Positions 16,820-24,668 of a DNA stretch of 64,000 nucleotides are shown in pieces; the first letter of the stretch is position 1, and each line of letters starts with the position of its first letter. Below the pieces are notes generated by a model. The model was given only the letters and a program-made list of their open reading frames with translations, was not told where the DNA came from and made no database searches. The translations under genes were made by a program, and so were the position numbers. The stretch is from Acidimicrobiales bacterium. GTDB lineage: Bacteria > Actinomycetota > Acidimicrobiia > Acidimicrobiales > Aldehydirespiratoraceae. The stretch covers positions 2,418,001 through 2,482,000 of the forward strand of contig JAWKIR010000002.1 of NCBI GenBank assembly GCA_041394245.1, in the 5' to 3' direction.

Positions 16820-17479
16820 ATGGCCGACGTGCCTGCAACCGAGCGTCGTCTCCGGATCGTCACCGATCCGTCACGTAACGGTGGCCCCTCTGTCGGGTCC
16901 AACCTGGTGGCTGCAGCCATGGACGATCTGGTCCGCTGGGCGGTGGCCGGCGAACGCGAGGCGTTCGACGAGATGGTGCGTCGCACCCATCGCGACGCCT
17001 ACGGCCTGGCGTTGCGCCTGACCAGTGACGAGGAGGATGCGAGAGACGTGGTGCAGGACGCCTACCTCCGTGCCTATCGCAGCCTCCACCGTTTCCGTGG
17101 CGACGCGAAGTTCTCCACCTGGCTCTATCGCATCGTGGCCAACTGTGCGTCGACGACCACCGGCCGACGTCGGCGTCACCGCCACGAGGAACTGCCCGAC
17201 GAGGCCCATGTGGTCGATCCCCGTCCCGACGGCGATCCCGCGGTGCAGGCCTCGGTCGGCGATCTCCGCGCCCGACTCGACGATGCGATTCGCGACCTTC
17301 CGCCCCGCCTGCGCGCCGTGGTCGTCCTGCGCGATGTCTACGACCTGCCCCATGAGGCCATTGCCGACGAACTCGGCATCTCGGTCAGCGCAGCAAAGGT
17401 ACGCCTGCATCGTGCCCGCCACCGGCTCCGTGAACGCGTGTTCCCGCTGCCGGGAGAGGAACTCCATGCGATCTCGTGA
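16820..17479 (+). CDS. ECF RNA polymerase sigma factor
   Basis: A 219-residue extracytoplasmic-function sigma factor. Region 2 includes DARDVVQDAYLRAYRSLHRF and FSTWLYRIVANCA for -10 recognition and core binding; region 4 is LPPRLRAVVVLRDVYDLPHEAIADELG with a helix-turn-helix ending AAKVRLHRARHRLRE. The ATG at 16820 has GGAG about 6 nt upstream. The next gene overlaps its last 14 nt and encodes a zinc-finger anti-sigma factor, so this is an ECF/anti-sigma module of the SigE/SigH/SigR style, probably answering an envelope or redox stress. It lies between tRNA-Met and tRNA-Trp, within the region leading to secE. Confidence 0.9.
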   Translation: MADVPATERRLRIVTDPSRNGGPSVGSNLVAAAMDDLVRWAVAGEREAFDEMVRRTHRDAYGLALRLTSDEEDARDVVQDAYLRAYRSLHRFRGDAKFSTWLYRIVANCASTTTGRRRRHRHEELPDEAHVVDPRPDGDPAVQASVGDLRARLDDAIRDLPPRLRAVVVLRDVYDLPHEAIADELGISVSAAKVRLHRARHRLRERVFPLPGEELHAIS

Positions 17480-17834
17480 CCAGCCGTGCTGCGAGGACCT
17501 CATCGAGTCGCTCCCGGGCGTCGTCGACGGAGGTCCACGCGGCGAAGTCATGTCGGAAGTCGACCGGACCCACCTCGCGCAGTGCCTGCGCTGCCAGGCC
17601 GAGGTGGCCAACTATCGACGGCTCCGGAGGGCGATGCGTGAGCTCGCAGAGGCCGGCGGACCGGTCGACGCCACGCTCGAGCACGAGATCCTGCTCGTCC
17701 TCGACGAGTACGACGAGCGATCCGGTCGGCGCGTGCCGGGCTATGCCGCGGCCACGCTGGGCGGACTCGCCGCGGCCGCAGGGGTCATCGCGTTGGCGAC
17801 GAGGCAACGCCGCAGCGGCCGTCTCGTCGGCTGA
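17466..17834 (+). CDS. Zinc-finger anti-sigma factor, membrane-anchored
   Basis: A 122-residue protein with the anti-sigma zinc motif His36-x3-Cys40-x2-Cys43 (HLAQCLRCQ) and an additional Cys pair at residues 8-9. Residues about 94-111 form one hydrophobic segment (AAATLGGLAAAAGVIALA) near the C-terminus, followed by a positively charged end, so it is probably membrane-tethered. It starts inside the end of the sigma gene (ATG 17466), typical of translational coupling. It should hold the upstream sigma factor inactive until a signal releases it; the signal is not evident. Confidence 0.8.
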   Translation: MRSRDQPCCEDLIESLPGVVDGGPRGEVMSEVDRTHLAQCLRCQAEVANYRRLRRAMRELAEAGGPVDATLEHEILLVLDEYDERSGRRVPGYAAATLGGLAAAAGVIALATRQRRSGRLVG

Positions 17835-17897
17835 TCACGCGCTGCTCGCGCGCTGAATCGCGCGCGGCGCGAGGGCAGTTATTTCCGAGGCCAGTGC

Positions 17898-17903
17898 TAT
17901 CGT
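17898..17903 (+). promoter_or_regulatory. -10 box TATCGT upstream of tRNA-Trp and secE-nusG
   Basis: TATCGT lies 14 nt before the mature 5' end of tRNA-Trp. No convincing -35 is seen at 17 nt. It is the best candidate promoter for the tRNA-Trp-secE-nusG unit. Confidence 0.35.
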
Positions 17904-17917
17904 TGTCCACCGTTCTC

Positions 17918-17990
17918 AGGGGCGTGGCTCAATTGGTAGAGCATCGGTCTCCAAAACCGAAGGTTGCAGGTTCAAGTCCTGTCGCCCCTG
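17918..17990 (+). tRNA. tRNA-Trp (anticodon CCA)
   Basis: Acceptor AGGGGCG pairs with CGCCCCT, the D arm is GCTC/GAGC, the anticodon arm TCGGT-CTCCAAA-ACCGA gives CCA, and the T arm is GCAGG-TTCAAGT-CCTGT. The discriminator is G. It sits directly before secE, the standard actinobacterial arrangement. Confidence 0.95.
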
Positions 17991-18042
17991 CATGACGGTG
18001 CCGTCACTCGGTGGCGCCGGTCACTGATCCAAGGAATTTCCC

Positions 18043-18342
18043 ATGTCGATGAACCGACAGCAGAAGCGAATGCTCCAGAAGCAGGGCGAGATCGACGCCG
18101 ATGGTCAACCCGTCCGCGCTCGACGTCAACCGCCGAGTGGCGCCGCCGCACAGGAACGAACCGGACCCGTCCAGTTCCTCCGTGAGGTCCGCGGTGAGCT
18201 TCGCAAGGTCGCCTGGCCGTCGCGCTCGGAGACCATCAACTACTCGATCGTCGTCCTCGTGACCATCGTGGTCCTGGGAGCGATCATCTACGGCCTCGAC
18301 TGGCTGTTCTCCACCTTCATCCTCGACCTCTTCGAGGCCTGA
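18043..18342 (+). CDS. secE: Preprotein translocase subunit SecE
   Basis: A 99-residue SecE, the small membrane subunit that clamps the SecYEG protein-export channel. The core FLREVRGELRKVAWPSRSET followed by a single membrane helix (SIVVLVTIVVLGAIIYGLDWLF) is diagnostic. About 40 polar, charged residues precede the core. It is followed after 4 nt by nusG, the conserved pair. Translation begins at the ATG at 18043 with AAGGAA about 8 nt upstream. Confidence 0.95.
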   Translation: MSMNRQQKRMLQKQGEIDADGQPVRARRQPPSGAAAQERTGPVQFLREVRGELRKVAWPSRSETINYSIVVLVTIVVLGAIIYGLDWLFSTFILDLFEA

Positions 18343-18346
18343 TCCC

Positions 18347-19165
18347 ATGACTGACGAGTCCGACATGAACGAAGAGATCGACGACGCGGCCGAGGCCGTC
18401 ATCGCCGAAGCCGAAGAGATCGTCGCCGAGGCGGCCGACGACGACACCGCGGTCGACGACACCGTGGTCGACGACACCGCGGCGCCGAGCGCCCCGGTGG
18501 GCGCCGGTCTGGCCAACGCCTGGACCGGCGGCGCCGCAGAGGTCGCTCAGACGGTGGTCGACGAAGACGAGCTGCTCGAGGACGACGACTTCGAGGTCGA
18601 CACCTACGTCTCGCCCTACGACCGGCCGGGTCGATGGTTCGTGCTCCACACCCAGTCGGGATACGAGAAGAAGGTCAAGCAGAACCTCGAGGCCCGCATC
18701 GCGTCGATGAACATGGAGGAGCGCATCTACGAGGTGGTCATCCCCACCCGCGAGATCCCCGAGTTCAAGAACGGCAAGAAGGTCATGACCGAGAAGAAGC
18801 TCTTCCCGGGCTACCTGCTCTGTCGCACGTCGCTCGACGACGACGCCTGGTACGTCATCCGCAACACCCCGGGCGTGACCGGCTTCGTCAACCAGGGCGG
18901 AAAGCCCTCGCCGATGCGCCGCAAGGACGTCGAGAACTTCCTCGGCGTCGAAGCCGACCGCACCCAGGAAGCCACGAAGAAGTCGAAGCCGATGTTCGAA
19001 TACGACATGGGCGAGACCGTGCGGGTCAAGGAAGGTCCTTTCGCCGACTTCTCCGGTGAGATCATCGAGATCAATGAGGATCAGCTCAAGGTGAAGGTGC
19101 TCGTCAACATCTTCGGTCGCGAGACCCCCGTCGAGCTCGAGTTCGCCCAGGTGGCGAGGCTCTGA
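18347..19165 (+). CDS. nusG: Transcription termination/antitermination protein NusG
   Basis: A 272-residue NusG that binds RNA polymerase and modulates pausing, Rho termination and coupling to ribosomes. Residues 1 to about 90 are a strongly acidic extension (repeated DDTxVDDT and EDELLEDDDF). The NGN domain starts near residue 95 (GRWFVLHTQSGYEKKVKQNL) and the KOW domain lies near the end (GETVRVKEGPFADFSGEI). Acidic N-terminal extensions are known in actinobacterial NusG. It is immediately downstream of secE; rplK follows after 91 nt that contain a hairpin. Confidence 0.95.
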   Translation: MTDESDMNEEIDDAAEAVIAEAEEIVAEAADDDTAVDDTVVDDTAAPSAPVGAGLANAWTGGAAEVAQTVVDEDELLEDDDFEVDTYVSPYDRPGRWFVLHTQSGYEKKVKQNLEARIASMNMEERIYEVVIPTREIPEFKNGKKVMTEKKLFPGYLLCRTSLDDDAWYVIRNTPGVTGFVNQGGKPSPMRRKDVENFLGVEADRTQEATKKSKPMFEYDMGETVRVKEGPFADFSGEIIEINEDQLKVKVLVNIFGRETPVELEFAQVARL

Positions 19166-19186
19166 AACCTCGCGCCTGATTCCCTT

Positions 19187-19208
19187 CCCGCGCGGGTTGT
19201 CGCGCGGG
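19187..19208 (+). promoter_or_regulatory. Hairpin between nusG and rplK
   Basis: CCCGCGCG (19187-19194) pairs with CGCGCGGG (19201-19208), an 8-bp GC stem with a 6-nt loop and no T-run after it. It may pause or partly attenuate transcription into the ribosomal genes, or lie in the rplK leader. Confidence 0.4.
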
Positions 19209-19256
19209 CACTCTCCATCCAGACTTAACGGTCCACCCTCCTTAGGAATATTTGTC

Positions 19257-19691
19257 ATGGCCAAGAAGCAGGTCGCTGCTGTCGTCCGAATCCAGATCCC
19301 CGCCGGTCAGGCCTCGCCTGCGCCGCCGGTCGGCACCGCGCTCGGTCCGCACGGTGTCGCGATCATGGACTTCTGCAAGGACTACAACGCGAAGACCGAG
19401 GACCAGCGCGGCCAGATCGTTCCCGCCGAGATCACGATCTACGAAGACCGCACGTTCTCGTTCGTTCTCAAGACCCCGCCCACGGCGTTCCTGATCAAGA
19501 AGGCGGCCGGGCTCGAGTCGGCGGCCAACAACCCCGGTCGCGAGACCGCCGGTTCGATCACCGACGCGCAGGTCACCGAGATCGCCGAACTCAAGATGCG
19601 CGACCTCAACGCCATCGATATTGAGGGTGCCAAGCTCCAGGTCGCCGGTACCGCTCGTTCGATGGGTATCGACGTCGTCGGCAACTCCTGA
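19257..19691 (+). CDS. rplK: 50S ribosomal protein L11
   Basis: A 144-residue L11, which binds the GTPase-associated region of 23S rRNA at the base of the L7/L12 stalk. The signature IQIPAGQASPAPPVGTALGP is at the N-terminus and TPPTAFLIKKAAG is at the domain junction; the C-terminal RNA-binding domain contains TAGSITDAQVTEIAELKMRD. The start at 19257 (MAKKQVAAV) has AGGA about 10 nt upstream. Length is normal for the family. It precedes rplA as usual. Confidence 0.97.
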   Translation: MAKKQVAAVVRIQIPAGQASPAPPVGTALGPHGVAIMDFCKDYNAKTEDQRGQIVPAEITIYEDRTFSFVLKTPPTAFLIKKAAGLESAANNPGRETAGSITDAQVTEIAELKMRDLNAIDIEGAKLQVAGTARSMGIDVVGNS

Positions 19692-19704
19692 AATCGTCAG
19701 TCGC

Positions 19705-19723
19705 TGAGTCGAAGTTCGACTCA
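19705..19723 (+). promoter_or_regulatory. Palindrome in the rplK-rplA gap
   Basis: TGAGTCGAA (19705-19713) and TTCGACTCA (19715-19723) are exact complements around one base. As RNA it forms a short hairpin just after rplK. L1 autoregulates its operon by binding mRNA in other bacteria, so this could be part of such a site, but the match has not been tested. Confidence 0.35.
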
Positions 19724-19776
19724 CCTGTTCGTTCCGGATCACCTCGCCGGACGGCAGTACACAGAGGGAGCCACAC

Positions 19777-20472
19777 ATGGCGCAGAGCAAGCAGTACAAG
19801 GACAACGCCAAGAAGTACGACCGGGAACGTCTGCATTCCGATGCGGAGGCGGTCGCCATCATCAAGTCGTTGGGTACCAAGAAGTTCGACGAGACCGTCG
19901 ACGTGGTGGTTCGCCTCGGGGTCGATCCCCGTAAGGCCGATCAGATGATCCGGTCCACGGTCGCGCTCCCGTCGGGAACCGGCAAGGATGTGCGGATCGC
20001 CGTGTTCGCCCAGGGTGAGGCGGCCCAGGCCGCCCGCGACGCCGGCGCGGAGTATGTCGGTGGCGACGACCTGGCGGCCGAGGTCGAGGGCGGCATGACC
20101 GATTTCGACCTTGCGATCGCGACTCCCGACATGATGCCCACGGTCGGCAAGCTCGGCCGCGTGCTCGGTCCCCGTGGCCTGATGCCGAACCCCAAGACCG
20201 GCACCGTCACCCCCGACGTCGCCAAGGCGATCGAGGAGTTCAAGGGCGGCATGGTCGAGTACCGCACCGATCGTTTCGCCAACGTCCACGTGCCGATCGG
20301 CAAGGCGTCGTTCGACGACGCTGCGCTGCTCGCCAATCTTCGGGCCTTGGTCACCGAGTTGGAGCGGGTGAAGCCTGCGTCGGCCAAGGGTCACTACATG
20401 AAGAAGGTCGTGCTGAGCACGACCATGGGTCCGGCGGTTCGCGTCGATCCCAACCAGATCGCCTCGGCCTGA
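19777..20472 (+). CDS. rplA: 50S ribosomal protein L1
   Basis: A 231-residue L1 with the expected two-domain layout. Signature segments are FDETVDVVVRLGVDPRKADQ, the inserted domain with ATPDMMPTVGKLGRVLGPRGLMPNPKTGTVT, and FKGGMVEYRTDR. L1 binds the mobile L1 stalk of 23S rRNA and commonly represses its own mRNA. The ATG at 19777 follows a GAGGGAG ribosome binding site at about 19763. Length is normal. It is cotranscribed with rplK. Confidence 0.97.
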   Translation: MAQSKQYKDNAKKYDRERLHSDAEAVAIIKSLGTKKFDETVDVVVRLGVDPRKADQMIRSTVALPSGTGKDVRIAVFAQGEAAQAARDAGAEYVGGDDLAAEVEGGMTDFDLAIATPDMMPTVGKLGRVLGPRGLMPNPKTGTVTPDVAKAIEEFKGGMVEYRTDRFANVHVPIGKASFDDAALLANLRALVTELERVKPASAKGHYMKKVVLSTTMGPAVRVDPNQIASA

Positions 20473-20756
20473 TTCGAGGAAGTCGCCCGGCTGCCCCTTA
20501 CGCTGTCGGGTACAACTGAGATCTCTGTTCACCGAAGACCTCCGGTGCGCTCCACGGGGAGCACCAATGAGCCAGCTGGCTCGCCGGACGAGGAGAACCT
20601 CCTGAGGCTGCAGCGTGCTGTGGCATTTCTGGGCGTTCGCCGAATCGGTGGGCGCCCAGTTCGCATTTTGCAGTCAGAAGTTGCAGTCAGGGAGTCGGCT
20701 CCGGTCGCCTTCCGTGAGTCCGGCGTCGTTGCCGGAATGAAGAGGAGGTGACAGAA
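20473..20756 (+). promoter_or_regulatory. L10 leader region (structured intergenic RNA before rplJ)
   Basis: This 284-nt gap holds no gene. It contains several potential hairpins: GGTGCGCTCC/GGGAGCACC near 20546-20567, the palindrome GAGCCAGCTGGCTC, and TGGGCG/CGCCCA near 20628-20658. The 10-bp direct repeat TTGCAGTCAG occurs at 20668-20677 and 20681-20690, shortly before the ribosome binding site. Its position and structure fit the ribosomal-protein leader bound by L10-L7/L12 in many bacteria. Whether it matches the known actinobacterial consensus was not tested. Confidence 0.5.
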
Positions 20757-21539
20757 ATGGAAGACCCGAGACCCGAGAAGGTTGCGGTCGTCGACGAGGT
20801 GAAGCAGAAGCTCGCCGAGACCGACGGCGCGATGCTGACGGAGTACCGCGGGCTCGACGTGCGGGCTCTGGCCGAGCTGCGTCGTGCACTGCGCGATGCC
20901 GGTGGCGAATACAAGATCTACAAGAACACGCTGGTGCGCCTTGCGGCGCGCGATGCAGGACTGGAGATCGACGACCTTTTGACCGGTCCGACGGCCATCG
21001 CCTTCGTGGGCGAGCGTGCCGACGGATCCGCCGGTGACGTCGCGGCAGTGGCGAAGGCCCTGAAGGAGTTCGCCAAGACCAACAGTTCGCTGGTGATCAA
21101 GGGCGGCGTGATCGATGATCAGCTGCTCAGCGCCGATGATCTGAAGGCGCTTGCCGAACTGCCGTCGCGTGAGGTGTTGCTGTCGATGTTGGCCGGTGCG
21201 TTCCAGGCGCCGATGGCCAAGTTCGCCGGCTTGCTCGCTGCGGTGCCACGCGACTTCGCGTACGGCCTGCAGGCGCTGATCGAGAAGGGTGGCGGTCCGA
21301 ATGCGGCCGCCGATGCACCCGTGATCGAAGAGGCTCCGGCCGAGGAGACCCCCGCCGAGGCGGAGGCAGCTGCGGACGAGGCCCCTGAAGAATCTGGCGA
21401 GGCTCCCGAAGCCGAAGCCACCGAAGAAACCCCAGAAACCGAGGCGTCAGCCGACGCCGACGCCGGCGATGCCGGTGACGATGAGGCTGGCGATGCCGGC
21501 GAAGATTCCGGCGATGCCGGTGAGGAAGAGGAGGCCTGA
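20757..21539 (+). CDS. rplJ: 50S ribosomal protein L10 with long acidic C-terminal tail
   Basis: A 260-residue L10, the stalk base that anchors L7/L12 dimers. Conserved parts are TEYRGLDVRALAELRRALRD and YKIYKNTLVRLAA, followed by the C-terminal helix region that holds L7/L12 (up to about residue 175). Residues about 180-260 are an added Ala/Glu/Asp/Pro-rich tail (EEAPAEETPAEAEAA, DADAGDAGDDEAGDAGE) that most L10 proteins lack. Start ATG 20757 has AGGAGG 8 nt upstream; the GTG at 20748 overlaps that site and is unlikely. Confidence 0.95.
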   Translation: MEDPRPEKVAVVDEVKQKLAETDGAMLTEYRGLDVRALAELRRALRDAGGEYKIYKNTLVRLAARDAGLEIDDLLTGPTAIAFVGERADGSAGDVAAVAKALKEFAKTNSSLVIKGGVIDDQLLSADDLKALAELPSREVLLSMLAGAFQAPMAKFAGLLAAVPRDFAYGLQALIEKGGGPNAAADAPVIEEAPAEETPAEAEAAADEAPEESGEAPEAEATEETPETEASADADAGDAGDDEAGDAGEDSGDAGEEEEA

Positions 21540-21541
21540 AC

Positions 21542-21922
21542 ATGGCTACCAAGGAAGAGATTCTCGACGCGATCGGCGCCATGAGCGTCCTCGAGCTCAG
21601 CGAGCTCCTGTCGGACTTCGAGGAGAAGTTCGGCGTGACCGCTGCGGCTCCTGTCGCGGTTGCGGCTGCTGCCCCCGCGGGCGGCGGTGACGCCGGTGCG
21701 GAGGAGGAGAAGGATTCCTTCGACGTCGTGCTCACCAGCGCCGGCGAGAAGAAGATCCAGGTGATCAAGGAGGTCCGTGGTCTCACGTCCCTCGGCCTGA
21801 AGGAGGCCAAGGAGCTGGTCGACAGCGCACCGAAGGCCATTCTCGAAGGTGCGTCGAAGGATGACGCCGAGAAGGCCAAGGCCGTTCTCGAAGGCGCCGG
21901 CGGCACCGTCGAACTCCAGTAG
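21542..21922 (+). CDS. rplL: 50S ribosomal protein L7/L12
   Basis: A 126-residue L7/L12, the mobile stalk protein that recruits translation GTPases. The N-terminal dimerisation helix pair (LDAIGAMSVLELSELLSDFEEKFGV), the Ala/Gly hinge (AAAAPAGGGDAG) and the C-terminal domain (KDSFDVVLTSAGEKKIQVIK, GLTSLGLKEAKELVDSAPK) are all visible. It starts 2 nt after rplJ and is followed by a rho-independent terminator, ending this ribosomal unit. Confidence 0.97.
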   Translation: MATKEEILDAIGAMSVLELSELLSDFEEKFGVTAAAPVAVAAAAPAGGGDAGAEEEKDSFDVVLTSAGEKKIQVIKEVRGLTSLGLKEAKELVDSAPKAILEGASKDDAEKAKAVLEGAGGTVELQ

Positions 21923-21949
21923 TACCCGCCCTTCGGGGCGCTCAGCATT

Positions 21950-21992
21950 GACGAACCGCGTCGGCCTCCGGTCGGCGCGGTTCGTCGTTTTC
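21950..21992 (+). terminator. Rho-independent terminator after rplL
   Basis: CGACGAACCGCG-type stem: GACGAACCGCG (21950-21960) pairs with CGCGGTTCGTC (21976-21986), followed by GTTTTC. It ends the rplK-rplL unit and separates it from rpoB, which has its own promoter 5.4 kb away. Confidence 0.8.
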
Positions 21993-22125
21993 GACCGAGC
22001 CGGCGCGGTCGGTGCGGCGGGATGGCACACGTCCGCTGTAACCGCGTTCGTGAACTGTCGTCGTGGTGGGGGAGCGGGCGCGTCCCACGAAGACCCCACG
22101 AAGACCCCACGACGAGGAACGAACG

Positions 22126-23688
22126 ATGGTGAAGTTGATGCGAGCCGCGGTGCTGGCAACGGTGTTGGCGATGCTCTCCAGCGGGTGCGTCTACCTCCAG
22201 CGGGTGTCGACGACATCGACCGGGGCGGAGATACCGGACGGCGGGACGGGCCTCGATGTGTCAGCCGATGGGCGCTACGTCCTCTTCCGGACGTCGTACA
22301 GCATGAGCAGTTTCGATTCGAACGGGGTCGATGATCTGTATCGGAAGGACACCCTCACGGGCGCGGTCGAACTCGTCACCCGAACCCCGACGGGCGGCGC
22401 AAACGCGGCATCCGTCGAAGGGGAGATGAGCGACGACGGGCGTTGGGTCGCGTTCTCCTCGGCGGCGTCCAACCTGGTACTCGCCGACACCAACGGCACG
22501 TTGGACGTGTTCGTCCACGACGTGGTGGCGCACACCACCGCACGGGCGAGTGTCACCTCCACGGGCGGTCAGGGCTCTCAACTGGCCGATCGGCCCGCGA
22601 TCTCGGGCGACGGCCTCCATGTCTCCTTCTCCACGGCCTCTGCCCTGGTGCCGGCCGACACGGACGTCTCTCGCGACGTGTACCGCTTCGAGCGAGCCAC
22701 CGGCGCGGTGGCACTCGTGTCGAGTGCCTCCAATGGTGTGGTGGGTGATGGCAGCAGCTTCCGTTCCTCGATCGACTACGACGGGTCGGTGATCGCGTTC
22801 GACTCCGACAGCACGAACCTCGTGCCCGGCGACACCAACGGGGAGCGGGACGTCTTCGTCAAGTTCGATACCGGGCTGACCGCTCGGGTGTCGACCGGTG
22901 CCGGGAACACTCAGGCAACGGGCGGCTCTTCGTCGCCGTCCATGTCCGGTAACGGGTTGGCGGTGGCGTTCACGTCCGCGGCCTTCGATCTCACGCCCGG
23001 GGATCTCAACGGGCAGGACGATGTGTTCGTGAAGGCGATCACCGGCGAGATCTTCCTTGCTTCGGTCGCCACCGATGGCACCCAGGGGAGTCGCGAGTCG
23101 AACGGCGCTCGCATCAGCCACGACGGCACGCTCGTGAGCTTCTTCTCGAGAGCGACCGAGCTGACCCAACGTCCGACCGGCAACGGCGCAGTGGTCGTGC
23201 GGGACGGCATCGACAACATCACGACGGTCGCTTCGCGCGACAGCAACGGCAACCCGCACAACGGGGCCGGTGTGATCGCCGCCGGAGGTACCTACGTGCT
23301 GTGGTGGAACTCCTCGCCGACGATCCTCCCCGGCGACACCAACAGTGCGCCGGACACGTATCTGCAGTGGTGGAGTCCGCACGAGATCACGTCGATCTCG
23401 CCGTCGACCATCTCGCTCGGTGCGTCCCAGCCGGTGACCATCACCGGCAGCGGTTTCAACCGCAATGCCGACATCAGCATCTACACGCATCTCGGCAATG
23501 TCGATGGGATCACCTTCTCGAACGTGGTCGTGGTCGACCAGACGACCATCACCGCAGACGTCGAGTCGACCGTCGGCGTCACGCCCGTCGGGCCGAAGAA
23601 CCTCTGGGTCGAGGCGGCCGGTGGTGGTCCGGGACAGACGTCGGGCGCGCTCGCGAACTGCGACACGTGCCTCACGGTGTCGCTCTGA
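22126..23688 (+). CDS. Lipoprotein with WD40-like beta-propeller repeats and C-terminal IPT/TIG domain (copy 1)
   Basis: A 520-residue secreted lipoprotein. The signal peptide ends in lipobox LSSGC (Cys about residue 21). The body consists of repeats of the TolB/PD40 type, each with phrases such as ISGDGLHVSFSTAS, DTNGxxDVFV and VAFTSAAFDL, so a beta-propeller is likely. The last 95 residues are an IPT/TIG Ig-like domain (ITSISPSTISLGASQPVTIT, GSGFNRNADI). The ATG at 22126 has GAGGAA upstream. A paralogue with the same order lies at 25742-27307. It is likely an extracytoplasmic binding or sensing protein; no enzyme motif was seen. An 11-nt repeat (CCCACGAAGAC) occurs just before the ribosome binding site. 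Confidence 0.75.
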   Translation: MVKLMRAAVLATVLAMLSSGCVYLQRVSTTSTGAEIPDGGTGLDVSADGRYVLFRTSYSMSSFDSNGVDDLYRKDTLTGAVELVTRTPTGGANAASVEGEMSDDGRWVAFSSAASNLVLADTNGTLDVFVHDVVAHTTARASVTSTGGQGSQLADRPAISGDGLHVSFSTASALVPADTDVSRDVYRFERATGAVALVSSASNGVVGDGSSFRSSIDYDGSVIAFDSDSTNLVPGDTNGERDVFVKFDTGLTARVSTGAGNTQATGGSSSPSMSGNGLAVAFTSAAFDLTPGDLNGQDDVFVKAITGEIFLASVATDGTQGSRESNGARISHDGTLVSFFSRATELTQRPTGNGAVVVRDGIDNITTVASRDSNGNPHNGAGVIAAGGTYVLWWNSSPTILPGDTNSAPDTYLQWWSPHEITSISPSTISLGASQPVTITGSGFNRNADISIYTHLGNVDGITFSNVVVVDQTTITADVESTVGVTPVGPKNLWVEAAGGGPGQTSGALANCDTCLTVSL

Positions 23689-23774
23689 GTCGGCGCGGGC
23701 CGGCTGGTTAATGGTCGGTTTCGCGTGGTCCCGCACAGTGCTCGCACCCAGACGGACCAAAGGGAGTGGCGACG

Positions 23775-24338
23775 ATGGGCGAGCGCGACAACGAGACCGA
23801 TGCCCACCTCGTGCGACGGCTTCGGCACGGCGACCGTGCAGCGGCCGAGCACCTCTACCGACGTCACGGTCCGACCGTGCGGTTCGTCGTGATGGACAAC
23901 GTGCGTGACCGCGACGACATCGACGACGTCGTCCAGGACACCTTCGCCCGCGCGTTCGCCCGGGTCGACCAGCTCACCGACGATTCGTGCTTTCGGCCGT
24001 GGCTCCTGCAGATCGCCCGGCGGTTGTCCATCGATGCCCGGCGGGCTCGTCTGCGTCGCCCGGACGTGACCCCCCTCGGTGATCGGGTGGTGATCGACCT
24101 CGATGCACCGAGTGAGCTGCTCGCCGAGGTCGAGGAGCTGGCCGCCGCGCTGCGGCGAGGCCTCTCGGGGCTGTCACTGCGCGACCGCACGGTGCTCTCG
24201 ATGACCGTCGAGTTGGGGTTCACCCTCGACGAGGTGGCCGAGGCACTCGACATCACCTATGGCAACGCCAAGGTGGTGCTGCACCGTGCTCGCGCCCGCC
24301 TGCGTCGGTCGATCGAGCCGCTCCTCGCGGTCGGTTAG
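23775..24338 (+). CDS. ECF RNA polymerase sigma factor (second)
   Basis: A 187-residue ECF sigma factor. Region 2 contains DDIDDVVQDTFARAFARVDQL and FRPWLLQIARRLSIDARRA; region 4 contains LSLRDRTVLSMTVELGFTLDEVAEALD and ends NAKVVLHRARARLRR. The ATG at 23775 has AAAGGGAG about 8 nt upstream; the in-frame GTG at 23766 sits inside that site. No anti-sigma gene follows. It lies between two paralogous lipoprotein genes, one of which could be part of its signalling or regulon. Confidence 0.88.
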   Translation: MGERDNETDAHLVRRLRHGDRAAAEHLYRRHGPTVRFVVMDNVRDRDDIDDVVQDTFARAFARVDQLTDDSCFRPWLLQIARRLSIDARRARLRRPDVTPLGDRVVIDLDAPSELLAEVEELAAALRRGLSGLSLRDRTVLSMTVELGFTLDEVAEALDITYGNAKVVLHRARARLRRSIEPLLAVG

Positions 24339-24362
24339 CGCGGCGCGGTCGGTTAGCGCGGC
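24327..24362 (+). repeat. 18-bp exact tandem duplication across the sigma factor stop codon
   Basis: GCGGTCGGTTAGCGCGGC occurs twice in a row (24327-24344, 24345-24362). The unit length is a multiple of three, so the TAG stop is duplicated in frame. Confidence 0.85.
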
Positions 24363-24382
24363 GAAATCCACCCCGGCGTCGT

Positions 24383-24583
24383 TCAGCGGCTCCCTTTCAA
24401 CCACTGCTCGACGGCGTCGGGGGACCATTCCTGGATCGGATCGGCGGCCAGCGCGCGTTCGATGCCGGGGGCGATGAGGCGGGCGAGGGCAACCCGTTCG
24501 TCGCGGTCGAGGGCGAGCATGAAGGTGCGGAGCTTGTGGAGGGCTCGGTCGCCCGGGTCGGTGCGCTGGTCGTCGTCGGGCAT
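24383..24583 (-). CDS. Small hypothetical protein, 66 residues
   Basis: A short charged protein (begins MPDDDQRTDPGDRALHKL, contains LALDRDERVALARLIAPGIERAL) predicted to be helical and soluble. An AAGGAGTG ribosome binding site lies about 6 nt before the ATG on the minus strand, which supports translation. It is convergent with the sigma factor and divergent from the phosphatase gene. No family is recognised and no function can be assigned. Confidence 0.55.
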   Translation of the reverse strand: MPDDDQRTDPGDRALHKLRTFMLALDRDERVALARLIAPGIERALAADPIQEWSPDAVEQWLKGSR

Positions 24584-24668
24584 GCGGTCACTCCTTCGCC
24601 GGGCTCCCGAAGGGCCAGACGGGACCGGCGGTCGGGGGTTACAGACCGCGTCGTCTGATCGACCCCTC

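Noticed and set aside
22088..22112. CCCACGAAGAC tandem repeat as a possible operator
   Set aside because: Only two full copies and one partial copy next to a ribosome binding site; too little to call a regulatory site.
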